Assembly (NCBI RefSeq): GCF_001641335.1
Contig: NZ_LVEM01000001.1
Span: 420,709 to 484,708, forward strand
Source: Bradyrhizobium stylosanthis
GTDB taxonomy: Bacteria > Pseudomonadota > Alphaproteobacteria > Rhizobiales > Xanthobacteraceae
DNA length: 64,000 bases
Direction of reading: 5' to 3'
Part shown: piece after piece, positions 35,039 to 43,812 of the stretch
How positions within the stretch are numbered: the first letter of the stretch is position 1
Layout of the letters: each line of letters starts with the position of its first letter
The notes under the pieces: model-generated
The model's input: only the letters and a program-made list of their open reading frames with translations
What the model was told of the DNA's origin: nothing
Database searches by the model: none
Program-made: the position numbers and the translations under genes

Positions 35039-35999
35039 GGCGGACCGTCAGATCTCCTCCTTGCGCAGCCAGGGCGCGCCGGGAGCGGCTTTCCGGCAAA
35101 TAAGCATTCAGGACAATCAGGCACCAAATCGCCCCAAACAGAGGATACAGTACGTCTCGGCGGACCGCAAACGCGTCATCCCTAGCCGAGAAGGCTTGCG
35201 TGAGGCGTTCGATCAGGCGATTCGCGTCGTTTGCGGGTAGATCGCTACCCGGGTGGATCGCGGTGTCGGACAGGAGTTTGACCGGATCGTCCCAGCCGAA
35301 ATATTCGAAGTCGATGAAGCGCAGGCGGCTGTCTTCGCCGCGCAGGGCGTTGTGCAGTCCGAAGTCGGACGGGCTCAGCGCGCGATGTGCGGGCGCAAGG
35401 TCCGCCGCGGGATCCCGGCCCAGTTCCGCGTAGCGTCGGCGGAGCTGCCGGATGGCGATGTCAGTGCTGGGAACCAGGCTGCCGTCGATAAATGCGCGCA
35501 AGTCCGGATGATCGTTGGAGGCCCGCCGCAGCCCGTCCAGGCGCTGCTCGTACTGGGCGATCGCCTCCTCGGGCGAGAAGATGGCGGCCGAAGCGTTCCG
35601 CAAGGTCTGCGCGCCCTCGGCATCGCGCAGCTTCTGCAGTTCGATCAGGAAGTCGGCGAGCTGATCCGCATCGCCGGCTTGCGGGCGCAGCACCGCCGCC
35701 TCGCCGTCGAACCATTGATACAGCGCGCAGTTCGCATCGACGTCCTTCGCGATCGGCCGCGGTGTCGATGTGATGCCATGGCCCGACAGAAACGAGAGCG
35801 CGTCGTATTCCTGACCCAGGCGATCGCGCCCGTCGGAGGGATAATGCTTGAGAGCAAGGGGCGGCCCCTCGGCCATCTCCAGCCGAAACACCCTGTTGTT
35901 GCTGCCGGACCGTGCCGGCTGGGCAGCCGTGACCCGCGTGCCGGCAAGGCGGCTGCCGATCGCGATCGCATCCGGCGTGCTGATGTCGGGCTCGCTCAT
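34962..35999 (-). CDS. APH/choline kinase-like phosphotransferase
   Basis: 345 residues from the ATG at 35999, sharing ATGA with the HAD gene stop. The catalytic loop appears as LSPSDFGLHNAL (Asp present, but the usual HxD His is Ser), and the metal-binding DFEYFGWDDP follows. ATP-binding Lys fits LALKHYPS. This group phosphorylates small alcohols or sugars such as choline, homoserine or hexoses. In this operon it may make the sugar-1-phosphate or phosphorylate a side-group. The altered catalytic loop is normal in some subfamilies. Confidence 0.82.
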   Translation of the reverse strand: MSEPDISTPDAIAIGSRLAGTRVTAAQPARSGSNNRVFRLEMAEGPPLALKHYPSDGRDRLGQEYDALSFLSGHGITSTPRPIAKDVDANCALYQWFDGEAAVLRPQAGDADQLADFLIELQKLRDAEGAQTLRNASAAIFSPEEAIAQYEQRLDGLRRASNDHPDLRAFIDGSLVPSTDIAIRQLRRRYAELGRDPAADLAPAHRALSPSDFGLHNALRGEDSRLRFIDFEYFGWDDPVKLLSDTAIHPGSDLPANDANRLIERLTQAFSARDDAFAVRRDVLYPLFGAIWCLIVLNAYLPESRSRRALAAQGGDLTVRLAGQLDKARRLHQTICQRDPDLTPR

Positions 36000-36616
36000 G
36001 CCGCAAAGACCTCGCGGCGGATATCGGCCCATGTCGCGATCGGTTCGCAGTGCTCGGGGTGAGGGGACTGCGACCGCGTGAACAGGATCGCGCGCGTCGT
36101 CTTCGGGAAATGCGGCTGCTCGAACACATCGACGAGGTCGTCGATGAAGATGTCGAGGTCCAGACTTGCGAGCCGCTCGACCTTTGCCGCCAGCGTGGCT
36201 TCGAAATAGACGTCGCCGAGCGAGATCGCCGCATCGGCCGCATCGATCAGGCCCGCACCGCGCAGCCAGCCGCGCGCGGCATCGCGCAGATCGACGCGGT
36301 CCGGGTCCTGATGGCCGAACTGGGTCTTGTGGCTGACGATGCAGACGCTGGCGCCGGCCTGCCGGCAGGCGGCGAGGAATTCGCGAACGCCGGGATAGAT
36401 CTCGGCGCCGCCGATACCTTTGCCGTAGACGAAGCCCTGAAGCCCCTGCCAGGCCAGTTCTCCGCCCGGGCGGGACCGCAGATAGTCCCGCACGTCGGTT
36501 TTCAGTCCAGCCCATCCCTCGGGCAGCAGGGCACGCTGGCGCGCGACATCGGCAAAGACCTTGTCGTAGCAGATGATCGTGTTGTCGAAATCGATGCCGA
36601 TCCGCACGCCGCTCAC
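35996..36616 (-). CDS. HAD superfamily hydrolase-like protein
   Basis: 206 residues, GTG start at 36616 overlapping the epimerase stop (GTGA). HAD motif I is DFDNTI (residues 9-14), motif II falls in VSHKT, and motif IV in FIDDLVDVF. The nucleophile and general acid Asp residues are both present, so phosphatase activity is likely. It is not the DxDGT GmhB type, but in this context it could supply the heptose-bisphosphate phosphatase step, or dephosphorylate another intermediate. It is placed between the epimerase and kinase genes. Confidence 0.85.
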   Translation of the reverse strand: MSGVRIGIDFDNTIICYDKVFADVARQRALLPEGWAGLKTDVRDYLRSRPGGELAWQGLQGFVYGKGIGGAEIYPGVREFLAACRQAGASVCIVSHKTQFGHQDPDRVDLRDAARGWLRGAGLIDAADAAISLGDVYFEATLAAKVERLASLDLDIFIDDLVDVFEQPHFPKTTRAILFTRSQSPHPEHCEPIATWADIRREVFAA

Positions 36617-37614
36617 TTCAGGCTGATGTTCTGCATCATCTTGATGTTGAAGTACCGGGGATTGTTGAGCGAGTCCGGCAGGCGACCGGACTTGAAGGCG
36701 TCCACCAGGCCGGAGACGGCCTGCTCGATCGTGTGCGTCGGCGCGAAGCCGAGCTCGCGGCGGATCTTCTCCGAGGAGACGTGGTAGGAGCGCAGATCGT
36801 CGGTCGGCTCGACCGCCACGTCGACGTTGTTGCCGACCACCGATTTGACGATGTCGGCGATCTTCATCAGCGAGTGGTTCTCGTAGCCGATATTGTAGGT
36901 CTTGCCGTCGATCTTCGCGTCATCCTGCTGAAGCAGGAACAGATAGGCCGCCGACATGTCCTGGATGTGCAGGTTGGGCCGCTTCTGAGATCCGCCGAAC
37001 ACGCGGATGCGGCCGGTGTTGACCGCAAGGTTGGTCAGGATGTTGACGACGACGTCGAGCCGCTGCCGCGGTGCGTAGCCGCAGACGGTGGCGGGGCGCA
37101 CGGTGCAGGTGACGAAGCCGGAGGCGGCCTCGTCGGCAAGGTCCGTCTCGCACATTGCCTTGAATTTCGAATAGTCGGTCAGCGGCTCGCAGGACAGCTC
37201 CTCGGTCACCTCGGCTTCGTCCTTGATGCCGTAGACGCTGGAGGAGGACGCATAGATGAAGCGCTTGATGCCGGCCTTCTTCGCCGCGCGCACCATTGGC
37301 CGGAAGCAGTCGTAGTTGATCGACTTGCCGAGCCCCGGGTCGAGCTCGAACGAGGGGTCGTTGGAAATGCAGGCGAGGTGGATCACCGCGTTGTTGCCGC
37401 GCAGGGCCTCGTTGATCGCGGCCTCGTCGCGAATGTCGCCCTTGATCAGGCGAAGGTTGGGATTGTCACGAACGGTATTGAAGACGTCGTCGCCATACAT
37501 GAAGAGGTCGAGCACGGTGACCTTGTGGCCGGCCGCGAGCAACTGGGGAACCAGCACGCTGCCGACATAGCCGGCGCCACCGGTGACCATCACGTTCCAT
37601 TTCTGATCAATCAC
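36613..37614 (-). CDS. NAD-dependent epimerase/dehydratase (extended SDR)
   Basis: 333 residues with a GTG start at 37614, preceded by GGAGAA. The NAD motif is TGGAGYVGS at 11-19. The catalytic Tyr-Lys pair lies in DYSKFK (Tyr-x-x-x-Lys), and the Ser in ASSSVYG. GDP/UDP-sugar 4-epimerases, dehydratases and ADP-heptose epimerases share this architecture. Neighbouring heptose-type genes suggest a heptose epimerase or dehydratase. Membership closer than extended SDR is not certain. Confidence 0.9.
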   Translation of the reverse strand: MIDQKWNVMVTGGAGYVGSVLVPQLLAAGHKVTVLDLFMYGDDVFNTVRDNPNLRLIKGDIRDEAAINEALRGNNAVIHLACISNDPSFELDPGLGKSINYDCFRPMVRAAKKAGIKRFIYASSSSVYGIKDEAEVTEELSCEPLTDYSKFKAMCETDLADEAASGFVTCTVRPATVCGYAPRQRLDVVVNILTNLAVNTGRIRVFGGSQKRPNLHIQDMSAAYLFLLQQDDAKIDGKTYNIGYENHSLMKIADIVKSVVGNNVDVAVEPTDDLRSYHVSSEKIRRELGFAPTHTIEQAVSGLVDAFKSGRLPDSLNNPRYFNIKMMQNISLK

Positions 37615-37641
37615 TGTCGTTCTCCAGATTTTTCGGTCGCG

Positions 37642-39207
37642 CTACTTCAACAACGCGGTGACAAACTTGACCAGCGGCGCCTTCTCGACCGAGCTGCGGT
37701 GGCCGACGATGCCGACCTTGATGGCGCCGGCTGCGTTACCGATGAAGGCGACGTCCTCGATGTTGCCGCCGGCCGCCACCAGCGGCGCCGTGATGGTCAG
37801 GAAGGCGTCGCCGGCGCCGACGGTGTCGACGACGGTCTTGGTGAAGGCGGGCACGCGCGCCACGCCGGTCTTGGCCGAGAAGGGGTAGCAGCCGAAGGAG
37901 CCGTGCGTGATGATCATGTTGTCGCAATCGATCTTGGCGTGCAGGCCGTTCTCGATCACGGAGGCGATGTCGTTGAACTTGTCGGTGGCGGCCAGCCGCG
38001 CTTCTGGCGCGTCGATGCAGATGTAGTCGGCGCGCGGATATTTCGTGACCAGATTGTAGCCGTGGTTGCCGCTGTTGCTCTGGGCGTTGACGGCCAGGAA
38101 CTTGGAGTTCGCGATCAGCGTGTCGATCGTGCTGGATGCGATCATGCCGTGACCGAAATCGGTGACGATGACCACGTCCGCGCCGCGCACGCGCTCGGCG
38201 GTCACGCGGTCGATCTCATTGCGCGCGGCCTCGTCGAGCGGCGTGTCGTCCATCGTGTAGACTTCGAACAGCTTGTGCAGGTAGCCCATCTCGACGTAGC
38301 GCAGCTTGCGGGTGGTCGGACGGCCCTGAATGCGGATCGGCGTCAGCGTGACGTTCGGGCGGACATGCGCGCGAATGAACTCTTCGGGGTAGTCGTTGCC
38401 GCCGAGCGTCGTGACGATCTCGACCGACTTGCAGAAGCTCGCGACGTGATTGGCCGCGGCGATGACGCCGCCGGCAAACTGCTCGCCGTTCTTGAACAGG
38501 GTCGCGACGATGTTTTCCTTCGAGGCCTTCCCGAGCGCCGTGACGTACTGGTACTCGTCGATGATCGTATCCCCGACCAGCACGACGTGCATGTTCTGGA
38601 TCTTGTCGATCAGGTTCAGCAGGCGTTCGGCGCCGCCGCCCTCGCGCACCTTCTGCAGGTAGTCGCGCAGAGGGGGATCGTAGATGTCGAAATAGCGGTT
38701 CAGCAGGTTCGACGAGCTGAAGGTCACGTCGCGCGTGAAGACGATACGTCCGCCATGACGCTCGACGGCATCGCGCTCGGTGGCGATCTTGCCGGTGACG
38801 TCGTCTTCGGGGTTTTCGTAGTCCGAGCCCTTCACATAGATGTCGGGGCGCACGGTATCGAGGACCGGCTCGGCGCTGGAGGTCCGGTTGATGCCGACGA
38901 AGTCGACCGTGCCGAGTGCTGCGAGCATCTCGGCGCGCATGTTCTCCGGAAAGATCGGCCGGCCGGGACCCTTGTTGACGAAACGGTCGGCGGTGATGGT
39001 CACGATGACCACGTCCCCCTCGTTGCGCGCAGCCAGAATGTGCCGGACGTGACCCAGATGCACGAGATCGAACACGCCGTGGCAAAGCGCGACGGTGCGG
39101 CCCTCGGCCTGAGCAGCCCGCGCGATCGCGCCGAGCTCATCCAGCGACTTGATCTTCTCGTGCGGTGCCGGATGGACCGCTGCCTTGTCTGTCGGAGTAT
39201 GACCCAT
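37642..39207 (-). CDS. Fused nucleotidyltransferase-PfkB kinase, HldE-like with reversed domain order
   Basis: 521 residues. The N-terminal third is a nucleotidyltransferase: CHGVFDLVHLGH, with the catalytic HxGH at 50-53, then KGSDYENPE, and FSSSNLLNR near residue 160. The rest is a PfkB (ribokinase-type) kinase: VVLVGDTIIDEY near residue 205, DFGHGMI in mid-domain, and DTVGAGDAF near residue 465 carrying the catalytic Asp. E. coli HldE has the kinase first and the adenylyltransferase second. Both halves look intact here, so phosphorylation and nucleotide activation of a heptose or similar sugar are expected, with substrate inferred. Confidence 0.9.
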   Translation of the reverse strand: MGHTPTDKAAVHPAPHEKIKSLDELGAIARAAQAEGRTVALCHGVFDLVHLGHVRHILAARNEGDVVIVTITADRFVNKGPGRPIFPENMRAEMLAALGTVDFVGINRTSSAEPVLDTVRPDIYVKGSDYENPEDDVTGKIATERDAVERHGGRIVFTRDVTFSSSNLLNRYFDIYDPPLRDYLQKVREGGGAERLLNLIDKIQNMHVVLVGDTIIDEYQYVTALGKASKENIVATLFKNGEQFAGGVIAAANHVASFCKSVEIVTTLGGNDYPEEFIRAHVRPNVTLTPIRIQGRPTTRKLRYVEMGYLHKLFEVYTMDDTPLDEAARNEIDRVTAERVRGADVVIVTDFGHGMIASSTIDTLIANSKFLAVNAQSNSGNHGYNLVTKYPRADYICIDAPEARLAATDKFNDIASVIENGLHAKIDCDNMIITHGSFGCYPFSAKTGVARVPAFTKTVVDTVGAGDAFLTITAPLVAAGGNIEDVAFIGNAAGAIKVGIVGHRSSVEKAPLVKFVTALLK

Positions 39208-39290
39208 GTTAATTACCCAAAGTGCCGGCCGGCATCAGCCGGACGGTCCGAAATTGATCGATTCGCGGCAACGATACCCGGCGAACCTGT

Positions 39291-40316
39291 TCAATAGCTT
39301 GCCTTCGGCGTGCCGGACGCCGCATCCTTGTCGTCGCCGAGATACTTGAACCAGTCCTTGGTGGCATCGGCGATCTTGTCGACCGTCCACAGCGGAGCGT
39401 CCTTGTACTGGTCCATCGACTTCAGCATCGTCGCGACGCCGTCCTCGAACTTCACCTTCGGGGCCCAGTTCAGGACCCGCTTGATCTTGGTGATGTCGGC
39501 GTAGGTGCAGTCGGGCTCGCCGGGACGCTTGGGAATGTGGACCTTGTCGCCGCCGAGCAGCTCGACCAGCCGGTTGACGCTGTAGGTGTTGTCCGAGCCG
39601 ACGTTGAAGATCTCGTGCGAGACGTCGGACTGCGCGGCCGTGACGAAGGCGTCGGCGACATCGCTGACGAAGGTGAAATCGCGGGTCTGCTCGCCGTCGC
39701 CGACCACCGTGAACGGCTTGCCGGCAAGCTTCTGCGCCATGAACACGCCGAACACGGCGCCGTAGGTGCCCGTGGTGCGATGACGCGGTCCGTAGACGTT
39801 GAACAGGCGCAGCGCGATCGCAGGCAGCTTGTAAACCTGGCACCAATGCATGACGCACTGCTCGCCGAGATTCTTGGTCAGCGCGTAGGGATACATCGGC
39901 CGGATCTCGGCGCTCTCCGCCGTCGGATAGGCATCGGGAATGCCGTAGCAGGACGACGACGCCGCATAGACGAACCGGCGGACGCCCGCATGCCGCGCGG
40001 CCTCGAGCACGTTGACGGTGCCGTCGACATTGGCGCGGTGATACGGGATCGGCGATTCGATCGAGGGAACGATGTCGGCGAGCGCGGCGAGATGAAAGAC
40101 CCAGTCGACACCGTGGAAATACGGGCGGATCTGCTCAAGGTCGGTGACGTCGGCGCGCACGACCTTCAAGCGATTCGAATTGGCATGCGCGGACAGATTT
40201 TCGGGACGGCCAATGACGAAATTGTCGAGCGCAATCACCTCATGTCCGTCGTCGAGGAGACGATCGACAAGGTGGCTTCCAATGAATCCGGCGCCGCCAG
40301 TAACGATGCATTTCAT
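39291..40316 (-). CDS. NAD-dependent epimerase/dehydratase (extended SDR), first gene of the minus-strand operon
   Basis: 341 residues from the ATG at 40316. The motif TGGAGFIGS is at 6-14 and the catalytic YALTK near residue 147, with ASSSCYG before it. Its RPENL and DVAD segments resemble UDP-GlcA or UDP-Glc C4-epimerase-type enzymes (WbpP/GalE group). It opens a minus-strand operon of about 13 genes. A TATAAT on the minus strand at 40418-40413 could serve as its -10 element. Which sugar it acts on is unknown. Confidence 0.92.
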   Translation of the reverse strand: MKCIVTGGAGFIGSHLVDRLLDDGHEVIALDNFVIGRPENLSAHANSNRLKVVRADVTDLEQIRPYFHGVDWVFHLAALADIVPSIESPIPYHRANVDGTVNVLEAARHAGVRRFVYAASSSCYGIPDAYPTAESAEIRPMYPYALTKNLGEQCVMHWCQVYKLPAIALRLFNVYGPRHRTTGTYGAVFGVFMAQKLAGKPFTVVGDGEQTRDFTFVSDVADAFVTAAQSDVSHEIFNVGSDNTYSVNRLVELLGGDKVHIPKRPGEPDCTYADITKIKRVLNWAPKVKFEDGVATMLKSMDQYKDAPLWTVDKIADATKDWFKYLGDDKDAASGTPKASY

Positions 40317-40412
40317 GGGGAACATCCGTGATGCGAATGCCCAGCGAAACAGGCTCGCCAATGTTGAGTGAAACCCGAAGCCGGTTACCAGCCACGCGCA
40401 AGTTTGGCAAGT

Positions 40413-40418
40413 ATTATA
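40413..40418 (-). promoter_or_regulatory. Candidate -10 element for the minus-strand glycan operon
   Basis: The minus strand reads TATAAT here, about 97 bases upstream of the first epimerase start codon and within a locally AT-rich stretch. The expected -35 position does not match TTGACA well, so it could be weak or activator-dependent. The 164-base gap also has to drive the divergent isomerase gene. Confidence 0.35.
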
Positions 40419-40480
40419 CCTTTGCAATCCCTAGTAATAGCCGGTATCACACGCCCACATTGCAGCCGAGCCGCGAGCCC

Positions 40481-41068
40481 ATGCCCACCGAGTCCGTTGA
40501 TCCCGATCACAAGGCTTTCCTCGTCGATTACATGGGGCGGCTTCATCGCGCGACGGCTGTCGACGACGCTGTCTTCGCCCAGATATCGGCCACCCGCGCG
40601 GCCTGGTTGCGCGCGCGCGAGCAGGGCGGCCGCGTCATCTTCATCGGCAACGGCGGCTCGGCGGGCATCGCCTCTCATCTGGCGATCGACCTGGCGAAGA
40701 ACGCGTCGGTGCCCGCGCTGTGCTTCAGCGATGCAAGCATGATGTCGTGCCTTGCCAACGATTACGGCTTCGAGGACTGGATTGCGCATGCGGTGCGGCT
40801 GAGCGCGCGTGCCGGCGACTGTCTCGTCGCGATCAGCTCGTCGGGGCGGTCGAAGAACATCATCAACGCGGTAGCGCAGGCGCGGACGATGAAGCTCGGC
40901 GTGATCACGCTGTCGGGCATGAATGCGGAAAATCCGCTGCGCAATCTCGGCGACGTCAATTTCTGGGTGGACAGCCGCAGCTACAACATCGTCGAGACCA
41001 CGCACCAATTCTGGATGATGGCCGCGATCGACCTCGTCATCGGTCGCGCGGAATATCCGGCATCCTGA
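40481..41068 (+). CDS. SIS-domain sugar isomerase, GmhA-like
   Basis: 195 residues from the ATG at 40481; the longer frame from 40328 contains no family sequence. The SIS phosphosugar-binding segment IFIGNGGSAGIASH is at about 54-67, and AISSSGRSKNIINA follows. GmhA converts sedoheptulose 7-phosphate into D-glycero-D-manno-heptose 7-phosphate. Length and motif fit that enzyme, though other SIS isomerases cannot be excluded. Partner genes fitting the heptose route (kinase-nucleotidyltransferase, phosphatase, epimerase) are in the divergent operon. Confidence 0.87.
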   Translation: MPTESVDPDHKAFLVDYMGRLHRATAVDDAVFAQISATRAAWLRAREQGGRVIFIGNGGSAGIASHLAIDLAKNASVPALCFSDASMMSCLANDYGFEDWIAHAVRLSARAGDCLVAISSSGRSKNIINAVAQARTMKLGVITLSGMNAENPLRNLGDVNFWVDSRSYNIVETTHQFWMMAAIDLVIGRAEYPAS

Positions 41069-41079
41069 GGCAGGCATCG

Positions 41080-42102
41080 ATGCAGTCGCGGTTCAAGCAG
41101 GCGGCCCTGTTCTCGGTGAAGCTGCTGCTGTCGATCGCCGTGCTCGTCTACATCGCACGCGGTCTCGATCTGAACCGGTTGCGCAGCCATCTCGTTTCCG
41201 TCGATCCCTCCCTGTTCATTCTCGCGCTGGCGCTGATCTTCCTTCAGACCTTCGCGCTCAACGGCCGGTGGGAGCTGATCATGCGCGCGCTCGGCGTGTC
41301 GCTGGACTGGCTCGCCGGCTGGCGGATCCTGATGATCAGCCTCTGGTTCAACCAGGTATTGCCGTCGTCGGTGGGCGGCGACGCCGTCCGGATGTGGATG
41401 CTGCGCCAGCGCGGCGTGCAGTGGCCCGAGGCGGTCAAGGGCGTTGCGGCCGACCGCTTCACGGCGTTGATCGGGCTGATCGTGCTGATGGTGGCGGGAT
41501 TTCCGTTCCTGATGTCGCGTGTCTCCAACGAGGCCGCGATTCTGGCGATCGGCGCGCTGACGTTGGCGGGCGTCGCCGGGACCGTGGTCCTGCTGACGCT
41601 TGATCGCCTGCCCAAGCGCCTCATCGCGTTTCCCGCGATCGCAAGCTTCGTCCGCTTCGGCACGCTGGTCAGGTTTCTGCTGCTCCGATCCGAGCATCGC
41701 GGCTTGCTGTTCGGATCGGCGCTCTTCATCCATCTCGTGACGGCGACAGCCTGCTATGCCCTGGCGCGCGGCGTGGGGGCGCAACTCTCCGTCGTGGACG
41801 CCGGCATCCTGATTCCGCCGGTGGTTCTCCTGACGGCGGTTCCGATCTCGATCAGCGGCTGGGGTGTTCGCGAGGGCGCCATGGTCGCCTGTCTCGGCCT
41901 CGCCGGCATTCCTTCCGAGGAAGCGCTGTCGGTCTCGATTCTGCTTGGTGGCGTTAGCGTGATCATCGGTCTGGCTGGCGGCGTGATCTGGCTGGCAAGT
42001 CCGGAGCGCGGTTCCTATTCGGCGGACAAGGCGGCAAAAGCTGCGGAAGAATCGCCGAATTACGGGCGGGCAAAGGCCGAGGAGGTATCGAGCCACCCTT
42101 GA
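41080..42102 (+). CDS. Lysylphosphatidylglycerol synthase TM-type / flippase-like membrane protein (UPF0104)
   Basis: 340 residues from the ATG at 41080, 11 bases after the isomerase stop. It has about eight hydrophobic segments. Typical segments are NQVLPSSVGGDAVRMWMLR near residue 90 and PISISGWGVREGAM near residue 260, characteristic of the UPF0104/AglD family. These integral membrane proteins occur in polysaccharide loci and have been proposed to move or modify lipid-linked molecules. It lacks the MprF aminoacyl-transferase domain. The C-terminal tail is soluble and charged. Confidence 0.88.
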   Translation: MQSRFKQAALFSVKLLLSIAVLVYIARGLDLNRLRSHLVSVDPSLFILALALIFLQTFALNGRWELIMRALGVSLDWLAGWRILMISLWFNQVLPSSVGGDAVRMWMLRQRGVQWPEAVKGVAADRFTALIGLIVLMVAGFPFLMSRVSNEAAILAIGALTLAGVAGTVVLLTLDRLPKRLIAFPAIASFVRFGTLVRFLLLRSEHRGLLFGSALFIHLVTATACYALARGVGAQLSVVDAGILIPPVVLLTAVPISISGWGVREGAMVACLGLAGIPSEEALSVSILLGGVSVIIGLAGGVIWLASPERGSYSADKAAKAAEESPNYGRAKAEEVSSHP

Positions 42103-42187
42103 CACTCTTGAACCATTGCCGTCGATCTGATCTTCACAGGGCGGGTTCGACCCGCTCGCACGCACATCTCCGTTTTCCGGTCCCCTG

Positions 42188-43456
42188 ATGCAAAACCTGT
42201 TCTACGTCCGCCATACCTGCCGTCTCTGCCATTCCGACAAGCAGGAGCTGGTCGTTCCGATGGCCGGCATGCCCATCGGCACGCCGAACTTCCAGGTGCC
42301 GAACGCCAGCGTCGACGATCCGGTGTTCCGGGCCGCGGTGCCGATGGCGCTGCACCTGTGCAGGGATTGCGGCCACCTTCAGATCCTCCATGTCGGCAAT
42401 CCCGAGGTTCAGTACCGCAACTACGTCTACACGACCTCGCTCTCGCTCGGTCTGCGCGAGCACTTCGCCGGTTATGCCAACGACGTCGTCAGCCGCTTCG
42501 GGATCGCGCCGGGCTCGCTGGTCGTCGAGCTCGGCAGCAACGATGGATCGCTGCTCGGCTACTTCAAGGAGCGCGGCATGCGGGTGCTGGGCGTCGATCC
42601 CGCCGTCGACATTGCGCGGCGCGCGACGGAGGCGGGGATCGAGACCATCGGCGATTTCTTCACCGACGTGATCGGTCACCGCATCCTTCAGAGCCATGGC
42701 GCGGCCAGCGTCGTGATCGCCAACAACATGATCGCCAATGTCGACAATCTCGATCCGCTGGTGATCGGCGTTCGCGACGTGCTGGCGCCGGACGGATTGT
42801 TCGTGTTCGAGACGCAGTATGGCGTCGACGTCACCGAGAAGAACCTTCTCGACACCGTCTATCACGAGCATCTGTCGTATTTTAACATCAAGCCGTTGAT
42901 CCGTTTCTTTGCCCGGCTGGGCATGGAGCTGATCGACGTCCAGCACATCTGGACGAAGGGCGGCTCGATCCGCGTCACGGTGCAGCGCGCCGGCGGCCCC
43001 AAGAAGCCGTCCGCGGAAGTCGCGCGCTTCGTCGCCGAGGAGGACCGGCTCGGTGTCGATCAGCCGGCTTATTACGCCCCGTATGTGAAGAGAATCGCCG
43101 ACATCCGCGACGAACTGATTGCGATGGCGGATGCCGCCCATGCGCGCGGTCAGTCGGTGGCCGGCTACGGCGTCTCGGTCGGTACCACGACGCTGCTGCC
43201 GCAGTTCGGTCTGGAGAACAAGATCGACTTCCTCGTGGATGACGATCCCAAGAAGGGGAACGTGATGGCCGGCCCGGGATACGACATCCCGATCCTGCCG
43301 CCGGCCGCCCTTTACGAGCGCAAGCCGGCCTTCGTCGTCGTCTTCGCCTGGCGCTATGTCGACCCGATCCGGGCCAAGCACGCCCGTTATTTTGCCGAGG
43401 GCGGAAAGTTCGTGGTGCCGCTGCCCGGCGTTTCCATCGTCGACCGGGCCGACTGA
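42188..43456 (+). CDS. Zinc-binding C-methyltransferase-like protein (second of this architecture)
   Basis: 422 residues. An N-terminal zinc site (CRLC at 11-14 and CRDC near 58-61) is followed by the SAM domain (VVELGSNDGSLLGYF near residue 117), then a C-terminal domain with GYGVSVGTTTLLPQ. This is the same three-part plan as the protein at 24762-25979 but with quite different sequence in the middle. It is likely an NDP-sugar C-methyltransferase. It ends the short plus-strand series (isomerase, flippase-like protein, methyltransferase), and a 356-base gap separates it from secE. Confidence 0.88.
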   Translation: MQNLFYVRHTCRLCHSDKQELVVPMAGMPIGTPNFQVPNASVDDPVFRAAVPMALHLCRDCGHLQILHVGNPEVQYRNYVYTTSLSLGLREHFAGYANDVVSRFGIAPGSLVVELGSNDGSLLGYFKERGMRVLGVDPAVDIARRATEAGIETIGDFFTDVIGHRILQSHGAASVVIANNMIANVDNLDPLVIGVRDVLAPDGLFVFETQYGVDVTEKNLLDTVYHEHLSYFNIKPLIRFFARLGMELIDVQHIWTKGGSIRVTVQRAGGPKKPSAEVARFVAEEDRLGVDQPAYYAPYVKRIADIRDELIAMADAAHARGQSVAGYGVSVGTTTLLPQFGLENKIDFLVDDDPKKGNVMAGPGYDIPILPPAALYERKPAFVVVFAWRYVDPIRAKHARYFAEGGKFVVPLPGVSIVDRAD

Positions 43457-43812
43457 TAGGGCCGGGCCGGCAGACGGGCGCCCGGTCGTGGGCGTTCCGC
43501 CGGATACCGGCCGGGCCCAGGACCTGTGCGGGGTGATAAGCCCTTGATCCGCATGGGCTCTGCAGGGCCGCCCGGAGGAGGGCGGTCTGCTCGCCCGGGC
43601 TGCCACGACCTTGACCTTTGGTCCCATCCGCAGTAGATACCCCGCACTCGCAGCCGGCCCGTTAGACGCGGATCTCCGGCGCGGCTTTTAAATCCCCGAA
43701 CAATCGAGCCCGGTTTCCGGCTCATCCTTCGAGACAGAGGGCTGGGCCAACGGCGGCTGTTCGGATCCCTGAAATTCATTTGCGTCTATCGACGGACGCT
43801 GGACCCTAGGCG
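43457..43812. other. Intergenic region before secE
   Basis: 356 bases joining the glycan island to the core genes. It contains a clear promoter at 43611-43639 and about 170 bases of secE leader, with GC-rich inverted bits near 43560-43600. I saw no tRNA fragment or repeat of the tRNA-Trp 3' end that would mark an attachment site. Confidence 0.6.
43611..43639 (+). promoter_or_regulatory. Predicted housekeeping promoter of secE-nusG
   Basis: TTGACC (43611-43616) and TAGATA (43634-43639) are separated by exactly 17 bases, close to the sigma-70 consensus used in alphaproteobacteria. It lies about 170 bases upstream of the secE start, and no other equally good pair is nearby. Confidence 0.8.

Noticed and set aside
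36733..39297. 854-codon plus frame opposite the epimerase and nucleotidyltransferase-kinase genes
   Set aside because: It spans two well-supported minus-strand genes and the gap between them, and its low-complexity composition is that of an antisense shadow.
43457..43812. Second copy of the tRNA-Trp 3' end as an attachment site at the far end of the island
   Set aside because: I compared the region by eye and found no direct repeat of the last 15-20 tRNA bases. No integrase gene is present either.
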